A stretch of DNA of 64,000 bases from CBDCFV01 sp965216425 (GCA_965216425.1 CBDCFV010000007.1:1448774-1512773); one strand, 5' to 3'; positions 7,761 to 17,170 are shown, counted from the stretch's first letter. A program made the numbers and translations. The notes: generated by a model not told the origin, from the sequence alone.

Positions 7761-8843
7761 ATGGCCGATCAAGAAAGACTCGTCAACTCCTTTTGCGACT
7801 TGGTGCGCATCGACAGTCCCTCCGACGAAGAGGAGGAAGTAGCCCAATATCTGACCGGCAGGCTGGAGCGCTTGGGACTTAGCGTGGCCAGGGACGCCCA
7901 CGGAAACGTCATCGCCTCCGAAGAGGGTGATAATCCGCTGCTTCTGTCGGCCCACATGGACACCGTGGAGCCGGGAAGGGGTATCAAGCCCCGGATTCAA
8001 GGCCACCGCATCGTTTCCGACGGCACCACCATTCTGGGCGGCGACTGCAAGGCTGGAGTCGCGGCTATCCTGGAAGGACTGGAAGCCGTGGTGGACGAAG
8101 GACTGACCCGCCGCCCGGTGCAGGTCGTGTTCACCCGCGGCGAGGAAATCGGTATTGTCGGGGCCACTAACATGGACTACTCGATGATACTGGCGAAAGA
8201 GTCGGTGGTGTTTGATGGGAACGGCCCGGTGAACACCATCACCGGCGCAAGTCCGACGTACATGAGTTTCGACGTGACTGTAAAGGGAAGGGCCGCTCAT
8301 GCGGGCGTGGAGCCGGAGAAGGGCCTATCGGCCATCAGGATTGCCACGGAAATAATCAATGATCTGCCCCAAGGCAGGCTCGACGACGAGACCACCTTTA
8401 ACGTAGGGACCATTGCCGGAGGGTCGGTAAGGAACGCTGTGCCGGCGGAGACCGTCTTCGGCGGCGAGTTCCGGAGCCGCAACACCGAAACCCTCGACTT
8501 GCTGCGGATGCAGGTGCTGACCACGTTGGAACAAGCCCGCAACAAATACCAGGATGCCACCATCAACGAGAAACTGGAAATCTTGTTCCACATGTACAAT
8601 CTGGACCCCAATGACGGTATCGTCAAACTGGTGACTCGGGTAATGGGCGATATGAACCTTACGCCGGACATCAAGCCTTCCGGCGGGGGGACCGACGCCA
8701 ACGCCATGCGCTTGCACGGTATTGATTGCGTGGTGGTGGGCATGTCCACCAACGCGATGCACACCGTCGACGAGTACGTGGTAATCCCCGACTTGGTCAC
8801 CACCGCCCTGTTCTGCCAGAATGTAGTGACCACCAAGGTCTAA
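7761..8843 (+). CDS. M20-family metallopeptidase (peptidase T-like)
   Basis: A 360-residue zinc aminopeptidase or deacylase. Metal-site motifs: SAHMDTV (first His/Asp), GGDCKAG (bridging Asp), FTRGEEIG (catalytic Glu and ligand) and a C-terminal GGTDANAM. The dimerisation lid lies between residues ~170 and 280. Start ATG 7761 (MADQERLVNSFCDLV) matches the family N-terminus; an in-frame ATG at 7692 would add 23 residues with no family similarity and begins inside a TATAAT-like string (7688-7693). It is followed by the aldolase gene after 35 nt and is probably co-transcribed. The substrate is unknown. Confidence 0.92.
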   Translation: MADQERLVNSFCDLVRIDSPSDEEEEVAQYLTGRLERLGLSVARDAHGNVIASEEGDNPLLLSAHMDTVEPGRGIKPRIQGHRIVSDGTTILGGDCKAGVAAILEGLEAVVDEGLTRRPVQVVFTRGEEIGIVGATNMDYSMILAKESVVFDGNGPVNTITGASPTYMSFDVTVKGRAAHAGVEPEKGLSAIRIATEIINDLPQGRLDDETTFNVGTIAGGSVRNAVPAETVFGGEFRSRNTETLDLLRMQVLTTLEQARNKYQDATINEKLEILFHMYNLDPNDGIVKLVTRVMGDMNLTPDIKPSGGGTDANAMRLHGIDCVVVGMSTNAMHTVDEYVVIPDLVTTALFCQNVVTTKV

Positions 8844-8878
8844 ATCCGGCAACGCCGAAAACCAACGAGGACAGTGAC

Positions 8879-9667
8879 ATGAACGGTGCAGAGTTAAAAG
8901 CAACGCTGAAATCCGGTGGCCGGGTTTTCGGCACTATGATAAGCCTTAACAGGAACCCCAGGTGGGCACCTGTGCTGGACGGCGTGGGGTTGGACTACGT
9001 GGTCATCGATACCGAGCACAGCCCGCGCGGACGCGGCGAGCTTGGCGACTACCTGACGATGTTCAACACCACCGGAGTTGTCCCGATAGTCCGCATTCCC
9101 ATACCCGACTCCCACTACGTCACCATGGCCATCGACGCCGGCGCCCAAGGCGTGCTCGCGCCCTATTGCGAAACGGTCGACGAGGCAGTGGAAGTAGTGG
9201 GGGCAGCTAAATGGCGTCCTCTGAAGGGGGACGCGGTGCGGAAGGTCATGGCCACGAGGGAGCACGTCAGCGACGCCACCAGGGCCTATTTGGAGGAACG
9301 CAACAAGAACAACGTCGTTATCATCGGCATCGAGAGCGTGGCCGCGGTTGAAAACCTGTCCAACATCCTGGAGGTCCCGGATATAGACGGTATCTTCGTA
9401 GGTCCGAACGACCTGAGCATATCACTGGGATTCCCCGACCAGTACGACCGCCAGGAGTACCAGAACACCGTCAAGCACATCATCGATACCGCCGGAGCCA
9501 AGGGCATCGCGGTACTGGTCCATCACCAAACGCCGGAGTTGTCCAGCTTCTGGATCAGCCAAGGGGCCAGGTTCATCCTTCACGGCACCGACCGCAGAGC
9601 CATGGCAGAGGGTTTCAGGACGGAGTTCGGGCGGCTACGGCAATACGCCAAGGACATTACAGCGTAG
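8879..9667 (+). CDS. HpcH/HpaI aldolase family protein
   Basis: A 262-residue TIM-barrel class II pyruvate aldolase of the HpcH/HpaI/citramalyl-CoA family, which cleaves 2-keto-3-deoxy or 4-hydroxy-2-oxo acids. Visible: VVIDTEHSPRG (catalytic D/E-H), VRIP, a metal-binding ES in IIGIESVAAVENL, and FVGPNDLSISLG. The start is set by ACGAGG 8 nt before ATG 8879. It lies directly after the M20 peptidase. The natural substrate is not determined, and the cluster looks catabolic. Confidence 0.93.
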   Translation: MNGAELKATLKSGGRVFGTMISLNRNPRWAPVLDGVGLDYVVIDTEHSPRGRGELGDYLTMFNTTGVVPIVRIPIPDSHYVTMAIDAGAQGVLAPYCETVDEAVEVVGAAKWRPLKGDAVRKVMATREHVSDATRAYLEERNKNNVVIIGIESVAAVENLSNILEVPDIDGIFVGPNDLSISLGFPDQYDRQEYQNTVKHIIDTAGAKGIAVLVHHQTPELSSFWISQGARFILHGTDRRAMAEGFRTEFGRLRQYAKDITA

Positions 9668-9681
9668 GCCGGAAAGCCGAT

Positions 9682-9966
9682 TCAGGTTTCCGAATCCGGG
9701 TCCCAGCGGCGGCGCAGCGACTCGACATAAACACGCGGATATTCGCCGTAGGGCGCGGAGGTGTCCGCTTCGGCCAAGCGCAGCGCCCACATGTATTCGA
9801 CATCCTCCCAGCGGATCGGGTAGGGTGTTTGATCGAAAAATTGGGTGACCGCTTCCGTCGGTCCAATTGCGGTAACATACCCCATCATCTGAAAGTTGTC
9901 GTACAGGTTCCCGTTATCAGAGACGAACCGCCCCTTCATAGCGCCTAGAATAACGAAGTCTTGCAT
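9682..9966 (-). CDS. Conserved-looking hypothetical protein (94 aa)
   Basis: A small acidic protein rich in aromatic residues (YDNFQMMGYVTAIGP, YPIRWEDVEYMWALRL) with no family I recognise. Codon use matches the neighbours and no convincing competing frame exists, so it is likely real. The start is ATG 9966; a TTG at 9981 would add five residues. No clear ribosome site is seen. It lies on the same strand just downstream of the thiolase and could be the last gene of that unit. Soluble, with no signal or membrane segment. Confidence 0.55.
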   Translation of the reverse strand: MQDFVILGAMKGRFVSDNGNLYDNFQMMGYVTAIGPTEAVTQFFDQTPYPIRWEDVEYMWALRLAEADTSAPYGEYPRVYVESLRRRWDPDSET

Positions 9967-9988
9967 GGCGTTACCGGTCAACAGACAT

Positions 9989-11143
9989 CTATTTCGTTAG
10001 AATGTGGACGGTGGTCACATCTCCCGCGCCTGAGCACTGGGCCATGCCCACTTCCGCGTCCTTTATCTGCCGGGGCCCCGCTTCCCGCCGCAACTGCGTC
10101 ACAGTTTCGTGAATCATCCGTATGCCCGTGGCCCCGAAGGGATGACCCATGGCCAGCAGACCCCCGTCGGTGTTAGTGGGTATATCTCCGGTGAGCGAGG
10201 TTCGCCCATCGACGGTTGCCCGCCAAGCTTCGCCGAAGGGGACCAGGTGCAGGGACTCAATTTGTTGAAGCTCGCCGATAGTGGCGGCGTCGTGCACTTG
10301 TACCAGGTCTACGTCCTCCGGCTTTAACCCGCTCATCTCATAGGCTTCCAAGGCCGCGGGCTCGGTGCGGTAGGGGCTGAATGCCGAGTGGTCGCTGCCC
10401 CTGCCGTTGTAGTTGCCTGATTTCAACACAGCCGCTGCCACACGCATGGCCCGGGCCCGGTCTATGCCGTACTTTGCAATTGACTCCTCGGCGCACAGGA
10501 CCGCGGCGGCTGCACCCTCGCTGGTGGGGCAGCACTGGAGCAGCGTCAACGGATCGGCTATCTTGCGCGACTCCAGCACTTCGGCCAGGGTGCGCTGCTC
10601 GGACCGGTGTGCGTAGGGGTTGAGGGCCGCGTTGTCCCTGGCTTTCACCGCCACTTGGGCGATGTCCGCCTCGGTGGCCCCCGTTTCCTCCATGTACCGC
10701 CGCATCCGCAGCCCGTACCCGGCCATCATGTGATCACTGCCGATGTAACGCTCCGGGCTGTCGTCGGCGGTCACGGTTACCGGGCCGCGCGGAACCTTCT
10801 CGGCCCCGAAAGCCAACGCCAAGTCAAACATGCCCGTGGCGATGCCCCAATAGGCCTGCCAGAAGGCGGTGGAGCCGCTGGAGCAGGCGTTTTCCACGTT
10901 GATTACCGGCACGCCGGTAAGGCCAAGCTTGGCCAATGCAGTCTCTCCAACGGACATGCCGTGGTAATAGACGTGGCCGAAGTAAGCCACTTGGACGTCC
11001 TGCCAGCGTACGCCGGCGTCTTCCAAAGCTGGCAGTACGGCATCCAACGCCAAGCCTGCCAGGTCTTTCTCAGGAAACCTGCCGAATGGATGCAAACCGA
11101 CTCCGGCTACCATTACCTGTCGTTGCGGACGGAATTGGGTCAA
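9989..11143 (-). CDS. Thiolase family protein (SCP2/acetyl-CoA acetyltransferase type)
   Basis: A 384-residue thiolase fold protein. The N-terminal nucleophile region is NVENACSSGSTAFW, the histidine motif is GHPFGATGI, and the second cysteine region is AQCSGAGD. It acts on acyl-CoA by thiolytic cleavage or condensation. The start is TTG at 11143, preceded by AGGAGGT with 7-nt spacing and overlapping the TGA of the upstream DUF35 gene (TTGA), so the two are translationally coupled. DUF35/thiolase pairs act as complexes in acyl-CoA and steroid side-chain degradation in actinobacteria and archaea, which suggests the same here. Confidence 0.92.
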   Translation of the reverse strand: MTQFRPQRQVMVAGVGLHPFGRFPEKDLAGLALDAVLPALEDAGVRWQDVQVAYFGHVYYHGMSVGETALAKLGLTGVPVINVENACSSGSTAFWQAYWGIATGMFDLALAFGAEKVPRGPVTVTADDSPERYIGSDHMMAGYGLRMRRYMEETGATEADIAQVAVKARDNAALNPYAHRSEQRTLAEVLESRKIADPLTLLQCCPTSEGAAAAVLCAEESIAKYGIDRARAMRVAAAVLKSGNYNGRGSDHSAFSPYRTEPAALEAYEMSGLKPEDVDLVQVHDAATIGELQQIESLHLVPFGEAWRATVDGRTSLTGDIPTNTDGGLLAMGHPFGATGIRMIHETVTQLRREAGPRQIKDAEVGMAQCSGAGDVTTVHILTK

Positions 11144-11559
11144 TTTGGACCTCCTCTCCCAATTTCCCACTTGTACACTACTTTGTCGGCTTGGCCCTCT
11201 TGCCCGCTTACCGTGCATAACGCCAAGTGCATCGGCATACCTATGGTCAATTCCTCTTCCTGGCAGTCGATGATCTCGGCCAACACTTGTGGCCCTTCCG
11301 ATAGTTCAACCTGCCCCAGGATATAAGGAATGGGACCTGGCCAGCCGGCGGGAGGCACCCTGACCACGGTATAACTGTAGAGGGTTCCTTCTTGGCTTAA
11401 CTCCACCGACTCGAGGTTGGGTGAGGTGCACTGCTGGCAAAAGGTTCCCGGGCCGAAGATAGTAATGGTGCAATCGCGGCAGCGAAGTCCGAGAAGCGCT
11501 CCTTGCGAGCCTTCTTCGTTGGTCAGACGCAGCCGGGTGGGGTCTACGGATTCAGGCAT
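11140..11559 (-). CDS. Zn-ribbon OB-fold protein (DUF35), thiolase partner
   Basis: A 139-residue protein with an N-terminal rubredoxin-like zinc ribbon (CRDC near residue 24 and CQQC about 13 residues on) and a C-terminal OB fold (GTLYSYTVVRVPPAGWPG, GQVELSEGPQVLAEI). This family binds acyl-CoA and is required by SCP2-type thiolases or dehydratases encoded alongside. Start ATG 11559 gives the usual family N-terminus; longer upstream frames are not supported. It overlaps the thiolase start by 4 nt. Confidence 0.92.
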   Translation of the reverse strand: MPESVDPTRLRLTNEEGSQGALLGLRCRDCTITIFGPGTFCQQCTSPNLESVELSQEGTLYSYTVVRVPPAGWPGPIPYILGQVELSEGPQVLAEIIDCQEEELTIGMPMHLALCTVSGQEGQADKVVYKWEIGRGGPN

Positions 11560-11733
11560 AAATACAGCCGCCGGGTAAGATTCGTGTGAATTATAACAAC
11601 CGGCGCGTGTGGCTGCACATAACGCCGAGTGGGGTAACTGGGCCATCGCGGGTACTTGGCAAACCTTAACCTTTAGTCCGTGAGGAGCCAGTGAAGAAAG
11701 GAGTAACTGGTCGGCGGCGAAAGTTATACGATG

Positions 11734-12360
11734 TCAGGCGACGGGCCGCCTCGACAAGTCCAAGTCCAAGGGTCCTCTTCCTTGAGCCAATTCGAATCCG
11801 GGTCTGGACGGCTCCATGAAAGTGATCGTCTCGTAGAAGTCGTCGAGCGGAACGAATACGCCGTTCTCTTCCGCCCACCGGCGCATCCGTTGATTACAGG
11901 AATGGGCCCATGAAAGGATTTCTACACGCCATCCTCGACGGTGCATACGTTCCAAGGTGCTGTGGAAGCCGGCTCCCTCGGTGTAGCCGGCGCCGTCTCC
12001 GGTGAGCAACACGACTATGCCGGGGTCGCCGTTATAGTCCAAGGCATCTTCCAGCATCCGCAACTGAAGGACCCGGTCGGGGATTTCCTGTTCGCCACGC
12101 TCGGAACTGCCACGGTCGAACAATTGCACCTCAACACCGTTGCTTTCCAACCTATTCCATAGCTGCCGCATCTCCGGCGGGACGGACCCAGCCGCAAACG
12201 CTTTCTGCACGCTGCGGTCGGCATGAGCCAACAGCAACATGTTGTCGAAGTGAATTCGTACCCTTTGGCGAGCATCCGGTCCTTCACCGCGTTCTTCCGC
12301 CAATCGCTGGGCTTCAATGAAAATATTGGAGTTATCCCAATAAATAAATACGCTATCCAA
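11734..12360 (-). CDS. NYN domain protein (LabA/DUF88-like putative RNase)
   Basis: About 208 residues with a PIN-like NYN fold: the first acidic cluster VFIYWDNSNIF, the hydrophobic strand GIVVLLTGDGAGY with the second Asp, and the EILSWAHSCNQRMRRWAEENG segment. NYN proteins are predicted or proven single-strand RNases. The start is uncertain: TTG 12360 or TTG 12381, no ATG and no ribosome site. The C-terminus (after residue ~195) is low-complexity. It is monocistronic. Confidence 0.8.
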   Translation of the reverse strand: MDSVFIYWDNSNIFIEAQRLAEERGEGPDARQRVRIHFDNMLLLAHADRSVQKAFAAGSVPPEMRQLWNRLESNGVEVQLFDRGSSERGEQEIPDRVLQLRMLEDALDYNGDPGIVVLLTGDGAGYTEGAGFHSTLERMHRRGWRVEILSWAHSCNQRMRRWAEENGVFVPLDDFYETITFMEPSRPGFELAQGRGPLDLDLSRRPVA

Positions 12361-12620
12361 AGTACACCCGGCCCACGTCAATCAATCGAATGTCATAGAT
12401 GTTTGATTACGTGTTGAGAATCACGACCGTAGTCTTAAGTGTTTCGAGTATACCACCCTCCAATTCTTGCTACGGTGTCCCCAGACTTCCATTCCATCAC
12501 GTGAAGGTATGTTGGGAACGGAGCAAAGGCTCCAGTGATACGTTGGCCGCGGAGACCCCAGGAGACTATGCTATACTCGCCATGTGGCTACCGAAAACTA
12601 CAGCTTGGCGAATGTGACCG

Positions 12621-13232
12621 ATGCCTGTTGAGGTATCGCAACGTGAACTGGAAAGGGGCGTTCAGGCGCTCCGCGACGGCGGAGTCGTCGCATTTTCGAC
12701 GGATACCCTGTACGGTTTGGGGGCGGACGTTTTCAACCTGGACGCGCTGCAAAAGGTGTTCGATATAAAGGAAAGGCCCGCTGGGCTGGCGTTGCCGGTC
12801 CTCATCGACAGTTGGAAACAATTTGAGACAGTGGCCGCCGATGTCACTCAGGTTGCCCGGACCTTGGCCGAGAAATATTGGCCTGGGCCGTTGACCTTGA
12901 TAGTATCCAAGGCCGACGCAGTGCCGGACTTGCTGACGGCTGGCGCGCCGACGGTGGCGGTGCGGGTGCCCGACCACCCGGTGCCCAGGGCATTGGCCCG
13001 GATGTTTGGCGGCCCCATCACCGGCACGAGCGCGAACCGCAGCGGTGAACCCGACTTGAAGAGCTTGGAAGAACTGACGGCCCAAATGGGGTCCAGGGTC
13101 GACTACGTCGTTGCCGCTGGTCCGGTTCCGGCGGGCACGGCCTCCACGGTAATTGACATAACTGAGGATAGTCCCAAGCTGATACGCGAGGGAGCTTTAC
13201 CGTTTAATGATATCGCCAGGCACTGGCGTTGA
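12621..13232 (+). CDS. tsaC: L-threonylcarbamoyladenylate synthase (TsaC/Sua5-YrdC)
   Basis: A 203-residue YrdC domain enzyme that makes threonylcarbamoyl-AMP from threonine, bicarbonate and ATP for t6A37 of ANN-reading tRNAs. The family signature is seen in FSTDTLYGLGADVFN, the KERP turn, WPGPLTLIV, VAVRVPDHP and ITGTSANRSGEP. There is no C-terminal Sua5 extension. It opens a ten-gene co-directional block and is followed after 55 nt by the polyprenyl-synthase-like gene. miaA, another A37 modifier, is in the same block. Confidence 0.95.
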   Translation: MPVEVSQRELERGVQALRDGGVVAFSTDTLYGLGADVFNLDALQKVFDIKERPAGLALPVLIDSWKQFETVAADVTQVARTLAEKYWPGPLTLIVSKADAVPDLLTAGAPTVAVRVPDHPVPRALARMFGGPITGTSANRSGEPDLKSLEELTAQMGSRVDYVVAAGPVPAGTASTVIDITEDSPKLIREGALPFNDIARHWR

Positions 13233-13287
13233 AGTGGCGACCAAGGCCACGTTACCCGAAACTTTTTGAAATGTTGGAAGGGCGGCA

Positions 13288-14301
13288 GTGATCCCCAAGT
13301 ATGAAGCTTACCAACAGGCGTTGGACCAAGAATTGAGGGACGTGTTCGAGTCCCGCCAAGGCTTCCTGTACGACGTGCTGCGTTATCACTTGGGGTGGGT
13401 CGACCAGGCCAAGCAGCCGGTTGCCGGGGCCTCGCCGCTCAATTTTCAGGCTGCGATTGTCTTCGCCGCCTGCGACGCCCTCGCAAACGACTTTCATCAA
13501 GCTGCCCCAGCCGCCGCCGCGGTGGAGTTGGTGCATAACTTCACCCTCGTGCATGGAGACGTGCAGTCCCCCAGGACTGTTGCAGAAGACCGGCCAAGCG
13601 TGTGGTGGGTATGGGGTCCCGCCCAAGCCATCAACGCCGGGGACGGGTTGCACGCCCTGGGACGCACAACTATAATGCGCCTGGCTCAGCGGGACGTGCC
13701 TGCGGAGCGGGTGTTGCGCTCCGTTCTGGCTCTGGACCGAGCCTGCTTGGCTCTTTGTGAAGGGCAGTTCCTTGACTTGGACTTCCAAGACCGGTTGATG
13801 GTAACCAGCGGCGCCTACTACGATATGATAGGTCGGAAAACGGGCGCCCTTGCCGGTTGCGCCGCCGAGATAGGCGCAGTCGCCGCCGGAGCCGACGATG
13901 CAGTCTGCGACAGTTTCTATCAAGCGGGGCGCTCCCTTGGAATGGCGTGGCAGGTCAGCTTGGACGTAGCCGATCTATGGGGCCAAAGCGGTGACGGGAT
14001 GACCCCCAACAACCTGCTGAATAAGAAGAAGAGCCTGCCGCTGATTCATACGCTGGAAAACTCCCCCATATCTACTAAACGCGAGTTGGGCAACATTTAC
14101 GCCAAGCGTGTGCTGGAGCCTGACGACGCTGCCCGAATAATCGCCATCCTGGACGATGCCGACGCCCGCGGTTTTGCTGAACAGAAGGCCGCGGAACTTG
14201 CTCAAGAGGCGCTGGACGGATTCAAAGCGGCGGGAGTGTCCGACGACCGGTTGGATTCTATCCACGATATTACTAAGTGGGCTTTAGAAGGAAATGGCTA
14301 A
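13288..14301 (+). CDS. Polyprenyl synthetase family protein with degenerate Asp motifs
   Basis: A 337-residue all-helical isoprenyl diphosphate synthase fold. The family frame is clear (VELVHNFTLVH, RPSVWWVWGPAQAINAGDGL, NKKKSLPLIHTLE). The first aspartate-rich motif, normally HDDIQD, reads HGDVQS (residues 89-94), and the second, normally FQI-DD, reads WQVSLDVAD. Both Mg-diphosphate sites have therefore lost key acids, and ordinary chain elongation is doubtful. The start is GTG 13288 after GGAAGGGCGG. It overlaps pgk by 8 nt (AATGGCTAA). It may be an inactive or regulatory paralogue. Confidence 0.88.
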   Translation: MIPKYEAYQQALDQELRDVFESRQGFLYDVLRYHLGWVDQAKQPVAGASPLNFQAAIVFAACDALANDFHQAAPAAAAVELVHNFTLVHGDVQSPRTVAEDRPSVWWVWGPAQAINAGDGLHALGRTTIMRLAQRDVPAERVLRSVLALDRACLALCEGQFLDLDFQDRLMVTSGAYYDMIGRKTGALAGCAAEIGAVAAGADDAVCDSFYQAGRSLGMAWQVSLDVADLWGQSGDGMTPNNLLNKKKSLPLIHTLENSPISTKRELGNIYAKRVLEPDDAARIIAILDDADARGFAEQKAAELAQEALDGFKAAGVSDDRLDSIHDITKWALEGNG

Positions 14302-15490
14302 ACGCAGTCTTCACAATCTTGACGTAGATGGGAAGCGAGTCTTGGTGAGGGTCGATTTCAACGTCCCTATTGAACAGGGAGTTGAGGCAATCGCCCTTTA
14401 CGACCAACGCCTCCGTGCCACTTTGCCTACTATTCGTTACTTGATTGACAAGGGCAGCCGCGTCATCCTTTGCTCCCATTTGGGCCGCCCTCGAGGGCAA
14501 GTTGTGGAAGAACTGAGGTTGGCTCCCGTTGGAGACCGTTTGGCTGTCCTGCTTGACCACCCTGTTCGCAGCCTGCCGCATGTTTACGGCTCGGAAGTTG
14601 AGGCCGCCATCGCCGGTATGGCAGCCGGAGACGTTGTGCTGCTTGAGAATTTGCGCTTCGACGCTGGTGAAGAGAAAAACTCGCCCGAATTTTCCCAAGC
14701 GTTGGCCGGCTTGGCCGACGCCTTCGTGATGGATGCCTTCGCCGTGGCCCACCGCGCCCACGCCTCTACCGTCGGGATTACCGAATATTTGCCTTCGGCT
14801 ATGGGGTTCCTCGTTGAGAAGGAAGTCAACTCTATGGGTCGTGCATTGGAGTCTCCGGAGAAGCCACTGGCGGCTTTGATGGGGGGAGCGAAGGTAAGCG
14901 ACAAAATACTGGTGCTGGAAAATCTCCTGAGTAAGCTGGACCACCTGTTCATCGGTGGCGGGATGTGCGTCACCTTCCTGAACGCCATGGGCCGCAACAC
15001 CGGGGCCTCCCGTATCGAAGAGGACCGGCTGGACTTCGCCAAGGAAATCCTGGAACGAGCCAAGGAACACTCCATCGATGTTCACCTTCCCAAGGAGGTC
15101 GTGGTGGCCAGCGAGTTTGGTCCCTCGCCGGCCTCGGTTCAAACCGTGGCCGCTGATCGAGTCCCCGACGGGACCTTTATCATGGATATTGCGCCCGCAG
15201 CCGCAGATGAGTTTGTGCGTGGCTTGGTCGGCTGCAAGACCATCATCTGGAACGGTCCCATGGGTGTGTTCGAGATGGACCGTTTTAGCGAGGGGACCCG
15301 CGTGGTAGCCCAAGCCATCGCAGACCGGGAAGGGGTGACGACAGTTGTCGGCGGCGGCTCCACTGCGGAAGCAGTGGAGGCGTTGGGCCTGATGGACAAA
15401 ATGACGCACGTTTCCACCGGTGGGGGCGCGTCGCTGGAGTTCTTGGAAGGAAAGGAACTGCCGGGCATCGCCGCGCTGCCTGAAGCGTAG
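14294..15490 (+). CDS. pgk: Phosphoglycerate kinase
   Basis: A 398-residue glycolytic enzyme interconverting 1,3-bisphosphoglycerate/ADP and 3-phosphoglycerate/ATP. Signature RVLVRVDFNVP near residue 20, the substrate-binding LCSHLGRPRG, the LLENLRFDAGEEKN block, and the C-terminal nucleotide loop VVGGGSTAEAVEALG are intact. Length is normal. AAGGA precedes the ATG, which lies inside the end of the upstream gene, so translation is probably coupled. apgM and tpiA follow. Confidence 0.97.
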   Translation: MAKRSLHNLDVDGKRVLVRVDFNVPIEQGVEAIALYDQRLRATLPTIRYLIDKGSRVILCSHLGRPRGQVVEELRLAPVGDRLAVLLDHPVRSLPHVYGSEVEAAIAGMAAGDVVLLENLRFDAGEEKNSPEFSQALAGLADAFVMDAFAVAHRAHASTVGITEYLPSAMGFLVEKEVNSMGRALESPEKPLAALMGGAKVSDKILVLENLLSKLDHLFIGGGMCVTFLNAMGRNTGASRIEEDRLDFAKEILERAKEHSIDVHLPKEVVVASEFGPSPASVQTVAADRVPDGTFIMDIAPAAADEFVRGLVGCKTIIWNGPMGVFEMDRFSEGTRVVAQAIADREGVTTVVGGGSTAEAVEALGLMDKMTHVSTGGGASLEFLEGKELPGIAALPEA

Positions 15491-15542
15491 CACTACTTGG
15501 GCCATGACTTCACATAACCCTGAACGACGAATGAGTTAACCG

Positions 15543-15887
15543 ATGCCATACGATGCAGACTTGGTCTGGCGTCTAAGGAAGTTGATCGAGTGCCGTTCGG
15601 GGATAGAAGAAAAGAGGATGTTCGGCGGTGTGGCTTTCATGGTCGGCGGGAACATGTGCTTCTGCGTACACCGTGACAACTTGATTGTGCGCGTGGGCCC
15701 CGATCGTTATGAAGAGTCTCTGGCGCTTCCCCATACAGGGCCCATGGACATTACCGGTCGACCCATGAAAGGCTGGGTTATGGTTGACGCCGAAGGGATC
15801 AGTACCGATGCCGCGCTTCAGCAATGGATAGGAGAGGGGCTTGCGTTCGGCGCCGCCCTGCCCGACAAGAAGACCGTCAAGAAATAG
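15543..15887 (+). CDS. TfoX N-terminal domain protein
   Basis: A 114-residue single-domain protein of the TfoX_N family, recognised by KRMFGGVAFMVGGNMCF and the ALPHTGPMDITGRPMKGWV segment. In gammaproteobacteria the domain is part of the competence regulator Sxy/TfoX; stand-alone copies elsewhere have no known role. It lies between pgk and apgM on the same strand. No DNA-binding domain is visible. Confidence 0.88.
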   Translation: MPYDADLVWRLRKLIECRSGIEEKRMFGGVAFMVGGNMCFCVHRDNLIVRVGPDRYEESLALPHTGPMDITGRPMKGWVMVDAEGISTDAALQQWIGEGLAFGAALPDKKTVKK

Positions 15888-15964
15888 CCTGGACGAGGAA
15901 GATGTAATGCCCGGCCTCTGATTACGCCGGGTGGCCCAAAAGACTGATTGCACAGGGATTAGGG

Positions 15965-17170
15965 ATGATCGACCAGCAAGAACTACGCGACTGTTACGTT
16001 CCCACCCCTACCAAGATTGTCATGCTGGTAGTGGACGGCTTGGGAGGTTTGGCGCACCCGGACACCGGCCTGTCTGAGTTGGAGACCGCCCACACGCCCA
16101 ACCTCGACGCCATGGCCAAGGAAAGCGCCTGCGGCTTGACTACACCGGTATTGCCGGGCGTGGCTCCCGGCAGCGGTCCGGGGCACTTGGCGCTGTTCGG
16201 GTATGACCCGTTGAAGCACCAAATTGGCCGGGGTGTCCTGGAGGCGTTGGGGATTGATATAGAACTCCAGCCCGGCGACGTGGCCGCCCGCGGGAACTTC
16301 TGCACCGTAGACGGAAACGGGCTCTTGGTGGACCGCCGCGCGGGACGCATCTCCACCGAGCTTAGCGCCCCGCTTTGTGAGCGGTTGGACCGTATTGAGA
16401 TGGACGGTGTGGAGTTGCGTATCTACCCGGTGCAGGACTACCGGTTCGTGCTGCACCTGCGGGGAGAAGGGCTTTCGGAATTGGTTTCCGAGACCGACCC
16501 CCAGGTCACCGGAGCCGCCGCCCTGCCTGTACGCGCGCTTTCACCCGAGGCGGAGAAGACGGCCGCCTTGGTGAACGGGTTTGTTGATCAAGCGAGCCGT
16601 CTACTGGCTGAAGAAGACCGTGCCAATATGGTGCTGCTTCGCGGTTTCGCCCAGTTGCCGAGTCTGCCCCCTATGGGCGATGTCTACCGGTTGGACCCGG
16701 TGGGAATCGCCGCTTATCCCATGTATCGGGGCTTGGCAACCGTGTCCGGGATGAGAGTGATTCCGACGGGCCGAACCTTTGGCGATGAAGTCGATACTTT
16801 GCGGGAGCACTACGACGATCACGACTTCTTCTTCATCCACTACAAGCCCGCTGACGCCGCCGGCGAGGACGGGGATTTCGACGCCAAGGTAAAGCGGTTG
16901 GAGGAGTTGGACCCCTTCATCCCACAGATTCGCGCCCTCGAACCTGACGTGCTCATGGTGGCCGGTGACCACGCTACACCCGCAATCATGGCGGCACATA
17001 GCTGGCACCCGGTGCCCTTCATGCTTCACTCCAGACTCACCAAGGGTGAAGGTGTGCCCACCTTCGACGAACGGGCTTGCGGCCAAGGCTCCGTTGGGCG
17101 TATCCAAGCCACGCAGGTCATGCTGCTGGCCATGTCGCACGCGGGGAAACTCACCAAGTTTGGCCCCTAG
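15965..17170 (+). CDS. apgM: 2,3-bisphosphoglycerate-independent phosphoglycerate mutase, archaeal type
   Basis: A 401-residue alkaline-phosphatase-fold mutase interconverting 3- and 2-phosphoglycerate. The N-terminal metal site KIVMLVVDGLGG, the phospho-serine region PGSGPGHLALFGYDP, and the C-terminal metal cluster VMVAGDHATPAIMAAHSWHPVPF are present. It is the ApgM rather than GpmI type, as in many Chloroflexota. A 30-nt gap separates it from tpiA, and it is very likely in the same transcript. Confidence 0.96.
   Translation: MIDQQELRDCYVPTPTKIVMLVVDGLGGLAHPDTGLSELETAHTPNLDAMAKESACGLTTPVLPGVAPGSGPGHLALFGYDPLKHQIGRGVLEALGIDIELQPGDVAARGNFCTVDGNGLLVDRRAGRISTELSAPLCERLDRIEMDGVELRIYPVQDYRFVLHLRGEGLSELVSETDPQVTGAAALPVRALSPEAEKTAALVNGFVDQASRLLAEEDRANMVLLRGFAQLPSLPPMGDVYRLDPVGIAAYPMYRGLATVSGMRVIPTGRTFGDEVDTLREHYDDHDFFFIHYKPADAAGEDGDFDAKVKRLEELDPFIPQIRALEPDVLMVAGDHATPAIMAAHSWHPVPFMLHSRLTKGEGVPTFDERACGQGSVGRIQATQVMLLAMSHAGKLTKFGP

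Noticed and set aside
14273..15505. 410-codon minus-strand frame opposite pgk
   Set aside because: Shadow of the pgk reading frame, with no recognisable domain.
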